Position numbers and translations under genes: made by a program. From Verrucomicrobiales bacterium (GTDB lineage Bacteria > Verrucomicrobiota > Verrucomicrobiia > Limisphaerales > JAYPXF01): a stretch of 64,000 nt of DNA. The notes beneath the pieces were generated by a model. The model did not search any database, had not been told where the DNA came from, and saw nothing but the letters and a program-made list of their open reading frames with translations. How positions within the stretch are numbered: the first letter of the stretch is position 1; each line of letters starts with the position of its first letter. Positions 60,616 through 64,000 of the stretch are shown here, piece after piece. Where the stretch lies: positions 14,937 through 78,936 of the forward strand of contig PBAL01000018.1 in assembly GCA_002715965.1 (NCBI GenBank), written 5' to 3'.

Positions 60616-61517
60616 TGGAGAAGCCGATCATAGCCGTCGTCGGTTCGCTGAATGTGGACTACACGTATCGTGTTCCAAGAATTCCAATTCCGGGCGAAAC
60701 ACTGACCGCGTCTGAATCGTTCACCTGCTTCGGAGGCAAAGGCGCCAATCAGGCAATCGCAGCTGCGCGCGCCGGTGGCTCCGTGCGAATGATCGGTTGC
60801 GTTGGAAATGATGATTCTGCGGATCGCTATCGCAAACACCTTTCGGATGAGGGAATCAATATCGAAGGCATCATTCCAACGGACAGCGCCCCCACGGGAT
60901 CCGCCTTCATCACCGTGGACGACGCAGGAGAGAATGCCATCGTCGTGGATCCCGGTGCAAATCACGCACTCAGGCCCGAACAAATCGAGCAACTCGCCAA
61001 ACTCCTCGAATCAGCAGACGCGCTTTTGCTTCAACTCGAATGCCCGATCCCTGTCGTCCGCCGGGCGGCCGAAATTGCCCGATCGGCCGGTGTTCGCGTG
61101 TTCCTCAACCCGTCTCCATGGGATGACGCCATTCGCAAACCGTGCCCGCCAATTGACGTGTTGATCGCCAATGAAACGGAAGCCGGTCAATTGACCGGCA
61201 AGGCCTTCACCTCGCTCGATGCCCACCCGGATCAACAAGTCAATCACACGCTGATCGTGACCCGCGGCGCGGAATCCACACTGGTATTTGAAGCGAATGG
61301 CGAACATTTCGAAAGCACTCCACCACGCGTCACACCGGTGGACACGGTCGGCGCGGGGGACACCTTTGCGGGGGCGTTGTCGGTGGCAATCGCGGAGCAG
61401 ATGGAACTGAGCGCCGCGGTCAGCTTCGCCAATCAAGCAGCTGCCTTGGCAACGCAGAAGGCGGGAGCGCAAACCGCGATTCCCTGCAGGCAAGACATAG
61501 TGAACGCGCTTGGTTAG
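60615..61517 (+). CDS. rbsK: Ribokinase (PfkB family)
   Basis: 300 residues from the ATG at 60615 (M-E-K-P-I-I-A-V-V-G-S-L-N-V-D). The PfkB marks are V-G-S-L-N-V-D-Y, G-G-K-G-A-N-Q-A near 43, and the ATP/catalytic site D-T-V-G-A-G-D-T-F-A-G-A-L near the C-terminus. It phosphorylates ribose to ribose 5-phosphate. It completes the rbsB-rbsC-hydrolase-rbsK operon. Its last 4 bases overlap the end of the convergent histidine-kinase remnant. Confidence 0.93.
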   Translation: MEKPIIAVVGSLNVDYTYRVPRIPIPGETLTASESFTCFGGKGANQAIAAARAGGSVRMIGCVGNDDSADRYRKHLSDEGINIEGIIPTDSAPTGSAFITVDDAGENAIVVDPGANHALRPEQIEQLAKLLESADALLLQLECPIPVVRRAAEIARSAGVRVFLNPSPWDDAIRKPCPPIDVLIANETEAGQLTGKAFTSLDAHPDQQVNHTLIVTRGAESTLVFEANGEHFESTPPRVTPVDTVGAGDTFAGALSVAIAEQMELSAAVSFANQAAALATQKAGAQTAIPCRQDIVNALG

Positions 61518-62460
61518 ACCGAACCGTTCAAGTCGAGCCGTTGGCGAATGAACTTTGCGAGATCTTCGGTCTTGAAGGGTTTGGAGATGAAGTTCACGCC
61601 GTGTTGCAACTCGTCCCCATGTTCGATGAGCTGGTTGCTATAGCCGCCCATGAAGATCACCTTCAAGCTGGTGCGTTGCGCTGTGAATATCTCCGATCCG
61701 CATCTGCGCCTTCCGCTGCAACGAAAATATGATCCACCGCGAGAAGATGCCACCGGGTCCGCTTCGAACGACCGTGATGTCATTCCACCATTCCACAATG
61801 AGAGAAGGGTTTCCATCTACGTCCGGGGCGAGCCCCCCCTTAACTTCAATTCACTCATCATCAGCCGGGTCTTAGGCTCTTCGGCACGGGAATCGATGCG
61901 GTAATGGTCTACCAACGCATTCGAAGCGTAAGGTTCATACGTCCACCGAGACGGCGAGCGGCCTGAACGGTTCCCGACAGCTGCATCCAAGCATCGTAAG
62001 AGGAGCGACTCTCCAAGGCTTCTGCCATGCTCGACTCAGTGTGCTTGGGCAATTCAACGCTTCCGGCGATGCGGCGCATGCGCGCTGGCTGAATCAAATA
62101 GCGCTCCCGGCCGCCGGTCGTCCCACTCACCTCCACTCGTGAACCGATGGCGTAGGCCCGCGCTCCCACCGCAGGAGCTATCAAGATCCCTCTCCAATCC
62201 GGATGAACATACATCTGCCCCGTCGCGGAAATCCGGCCGAGAAGTGTCGCTTCAATCTGGAACTTTCGTCCGGATTGAAATTCCGTTTCGGAAAGTGCGC
62301 GAATGTCTGCGATCGAGTTCAGGGCCTTCTCACCCCTGCCCTGGCCATTGCCACTCTCCGCACATGACAAGAGGACAACGCACGCAATGAAGAAACGATT
62401 CAAAAAGCGTCTGACGGGAACGGCAGATGGAGGACAGGCAACCACTTCCTGATGCTCCAC
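61514..62460 (-). pseudogene. Hybrid histidine kinase reduced to its N- and C-terminal ends
   Basis: The 5' part (62460-61909, 183 codons) has a signal-like N-terminus and an extracellular region starting I-A-D-I-R-A-L-S-E-T-E, then G-R-I-S-A-T-G-Q-M-Y-V-H-P-D-W. This pattern opens many verrucomicrobial hybrid sensor kinases. The 3' part (about 61670-61514) reads L-K-V-I-F-M-G-G-Y-S, then G-V-N-F-I-S-K-P-F, the end of a receiver domain as at the C-terminus of hybrid kinases. The whole kinase core and the start of the receiver are missing, and only about 90 bases separate the two open frames. A single large deletion joining the ends explains it. The bases from 61817 to 61908 show nothing. Confidence 0.68.
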
Positions 62461-62593
62461 ACGATACCCTCCGGCACAGCTAACGAGCAGTCGGAACGTT
62501 GACTACAAGCCAGCGCGAACAAAGCTCGCTCCAATGACAAGTTGACGGGCATTAATCGTTCCCATCCGTCACGGATTCGAGCAGATTCAGTTC

Positions 62594-63946
62594 ATGCGTT
62601 TCTTGAATCATCTGTTCCTCGCAATGCTGCTCATCACGCAATCCGCGAGGGGCGCCGATCGGAATCCGAACATCGTTCTGATCTTTGTGGATGACCTGGG
62701 ATACGGGGATCTCGCCTGCTACGGAAACACCAAGAACAAGACTCCGAACATCGATCGACTGGCCGCTGGCGGGCAACGCTGGACCAGCTTCTACGCGTCA
62801 GGATCGGTGTGCGTTCCGAGTCGCCGAGGACTAATGACTGGCTGTCATCCGGGGGTGATGGGACGCGCCAAGCTTGTCGACGCACGCAATGAATTGATGC
62901 CCGCCATGTTGAAGAAGCAGGGATACGCCTGCGCGATTCTCGGCAAGTGGCACCTGGCCGGGTATCCCAAGGACTTTACAACCAGCCCAATGCACCCGTT
63001 GGAATGCGGCTTCGACTATCATTACGGCACACCCGGCAGTAATGACGTCCCCGCACCTCCCGGCCGCCGGCAGAACCGCGCTCTGTTTGACGAATGCGAC
63101 AAGTTCACCTTCCAGGTCCCGTTGATCCGCGGACGCGAGCAACTCGAACTCCCCACCAACCAGGAACTTCTCACTCGGCGCTACACCGAAGAAGCCGTGA
63201 AGTGGATCAAGCAGAACAAGGACAAGCCTTTCTTCCTCTACCTCGCGCACAACATGCCTCATGCCCCCATCTTCGCTTCGAAACGGTTCCAAGGTCGCAG
63301 TGCCGGTGGACGATTTGGCGATGTCGTCGAAGAAATCGATTGGTCCGTCGGGGAAGTCATGAAGGCGCTGACGCAAGCTGGAATCAAACGACAGACATTG
63401 GTGATCTTCACGAGCGACAACGGACCTTGGAGCATGTTTGGTCCCCACGGTGGAACGGCGAAACCCCTGCGCGGTGAAAAAGGAACTTCGTGGGAAGGCG
63501 GTTATCGCGTCCCCGGAATTTTCCATTGGCCGGGCAGGATCAAACCGGGTGAAGTCCATGGCATGGCCGCCAACCTGGATCTTTATGCGACCTTTGCTGG
63601 CATCACCGGTGCGAGCGTTCCGGAGAAGAAACAGGGATTCATCTCCAAGGACCTTTCGGGCGCGCTGTTCGAAGGCAAGACCAGCCCGCGCACACGTTGG
63701 TATTTCCCAGGTGGCTCCACGGCCTATCGATCGGGGAACTACAAGATCCATACCAAAACAAAGATCCGTTCCTCCAATCCCGACACCCGCAAACGCGAAC
63801 CAGTGGAAACACATGATCCTCCCCTGCTCTTCGATCTCTCGAAAGATATCGGCGAGCAGAACAACATCGCTACGAATCATCCCGAAATCGTTTCAAAACT
63901 TCTGACCGAAATGAACGCGTTCAAGAACGGCAATAGTTCGCGATGA
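62594..63946 (+). CDS. Secreted arylsulfatase-type sulfatase
   Basis: 450 residues with a signal peptide (M-R-F-L-N-H-L-F-L-A-M-L-L-I-T-Q-S-A-R-G). The metal-binding start P-N-I-V-L-I-F-V-D-D-L-G-Y-G-D-L is followed by the formylglycine site C-V-P-S-R (Cys73), then G-K-W-H-L-A-G, and T-S-D-N-G-P-W near 280. All core residues of a type I sulfatase are present. It probably removes sulfate from a sulfated polysaccharide or glycoside in the periplasm. The matching maturation enzyme is not in the window. Its stop overlaps the start of the next gene. Confidence 0.92.
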   Translation: MRFLNHLFLAMLLITQSARGADRNPNIVLIFVDDLGYGDLACYGNTKNKTPNIDRLAAGGQRWTSFYASGSVCVPSRRGLMTGCHPGVMGRAKLVDARNELMPAMLKKQGYACAILGKWHLAGYPKDFTTSPMHPLECGFDYHYGTPGSNDVPAPPGRRQNRALFDECDKFTFQVPLIRGREQLELPTNQELLTRRYTEEAVKWIKQNKDKPFFLYLAHNMPHAPIFASKRFQGRSAGGRFGDVVEEIDWSVGEVMKALTQAGIKRQTLVIFTSDNGPWSMFGPHGGTAKPLRGEKGTSWEGGYRVPGIFHWPGRIKPGEVHGMAANLDLYATFAGITGASVPEKKQGFISKDLSGALFEGKTSPRTRWYFPGGSTAYRSGNYKIHTKTKIRSSNPDTRKREPVETHDPPLLFDLSKDIGEQNNIATNHPEIVSKLLTEMNAFKNGNSSR

Positions 63947-64000
63947 TCGAATTGAACGTCTTCGGCAGACAACGCATTGCTTGGCATTCCGAAACGCCCG
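63943..64000 (+). CDS. Start of a further gene, cut by the window edge
   Basis: An ATG at 63943 overlaps the sulfatase TGA (ATGA) and stays open to the end: M-I-E-L-N-V-F-G-R-Q-R-I-A-W-H-S-E-T-P. The tight coupling suggests a second gene in the sulfatase operon. Too short to identify. Confidence 0.45.
   Translation, partial: MIELNVFGRQRIAWHSETP

Noticed and set aside
1..64000. CRISPR arrays, insertion sequences, prophage, rRNA or tmRNA genes
   Set aside because: I looked on both strands and found no repeat-spacer pattern, transposase, integrase, or rRNA/tmRNA landmark.

Overview
The window reads as one continuous piece of a moderately GC-rich bacterial chromosome from the PVC superphylum, most likely a Verrucomicrobiota member of the Limisphaerales/Pedosphaera type. 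The basis is family content: a DUF1592/DUF1588-type planctomycete-style cytochrome protein next to its DUF1552 partner, a ThuA/PVC-type dehydrogenase/cytochrome c giant, two very large secreted PQQ-type beta-propellers with a methyltransferase-like domain, a CehA-type PHP hydrolase, a sulfatase, Gfo/Idh/MocA and DUF5690 transporter genes. This is inference from gene families; no 16S gene is present.

Layout. 0-2 kb: a wrecked DUF1801 gene, then a SufE-like gene without its catalytic cysteine coupled to a TatD hydrolase. 2-8.6 kb (minus): an apparent operon of a giant propeller protein, an anchored Pro-rich protein and a double ModA-like binding protein. 8.7-13.7 kb: a frameshifted DUF218 gene, an M14 carboxypeptidase and the biotin genes (bioB divergent from bioF-bioA; no bioD). 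13.7-22.7 kb (minus): oxidoreductase, peptide-binding lipoprotein carrying a PEGA-like insertion, the DUF1592/DUF1552 pair, ComF and a CPBP protease. 22.8-26.5 kb: Ser/Thr kinase with altered catalytic residues, small unknown genes, esterase-like hydrolase, rpsT. 26.6-28.4 kb: leuA behind a complete leucine attenuator. 28.5-38.7 kb: CehA-type hydrolase, Spx-like protein, rlmN, hisH, lysS, a truncated helicase-like gene, a SEC-C protein, and decayed DUF4272 and zeta-toxin-like genes. 38.7-48 kb (minus): ThuA/dehydrogenase giant, phosphoesterase, second giant propeller. 48-54 kb: FHA remnant, Rrf2 regulator, YgjP-like peptidase, receiver-domain scrap at tRNA-Ser(GCT), rpoZ, smpB, rpmB, thrS, tRNA-Pro(CGG). 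54-64 kb: decayed membrane protein and hicBA toxin-antitoxin pair, MDR dehydrogenase plus transporter, a ribose/ribonucleoside operon, a collapsed hybrid histidine kinase and a sulfatase.

How genes work together. The clearest circuit is leucine control of leuA: a leader peptide of 23 residues with 9 leucines, an antiterminator strand, and an intrinsic terminator. The clearest pathway is the 57.6-61.5 kb operon: a secreted nucleoside hydrolase would release ribose, a binding protein and permease would import it and ribokinase would phosphorylate it, but the transporter ATPase gene is absent. A dozen or so decayed or truncated genes lie between intact housekeeping genes. They include two toxin-type loci and several signalling genes, so the region is either actively losing accessory genes or carries some assembly indels. 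I see no insertion sequence, prophage, CRISPR array or rRNA operon.
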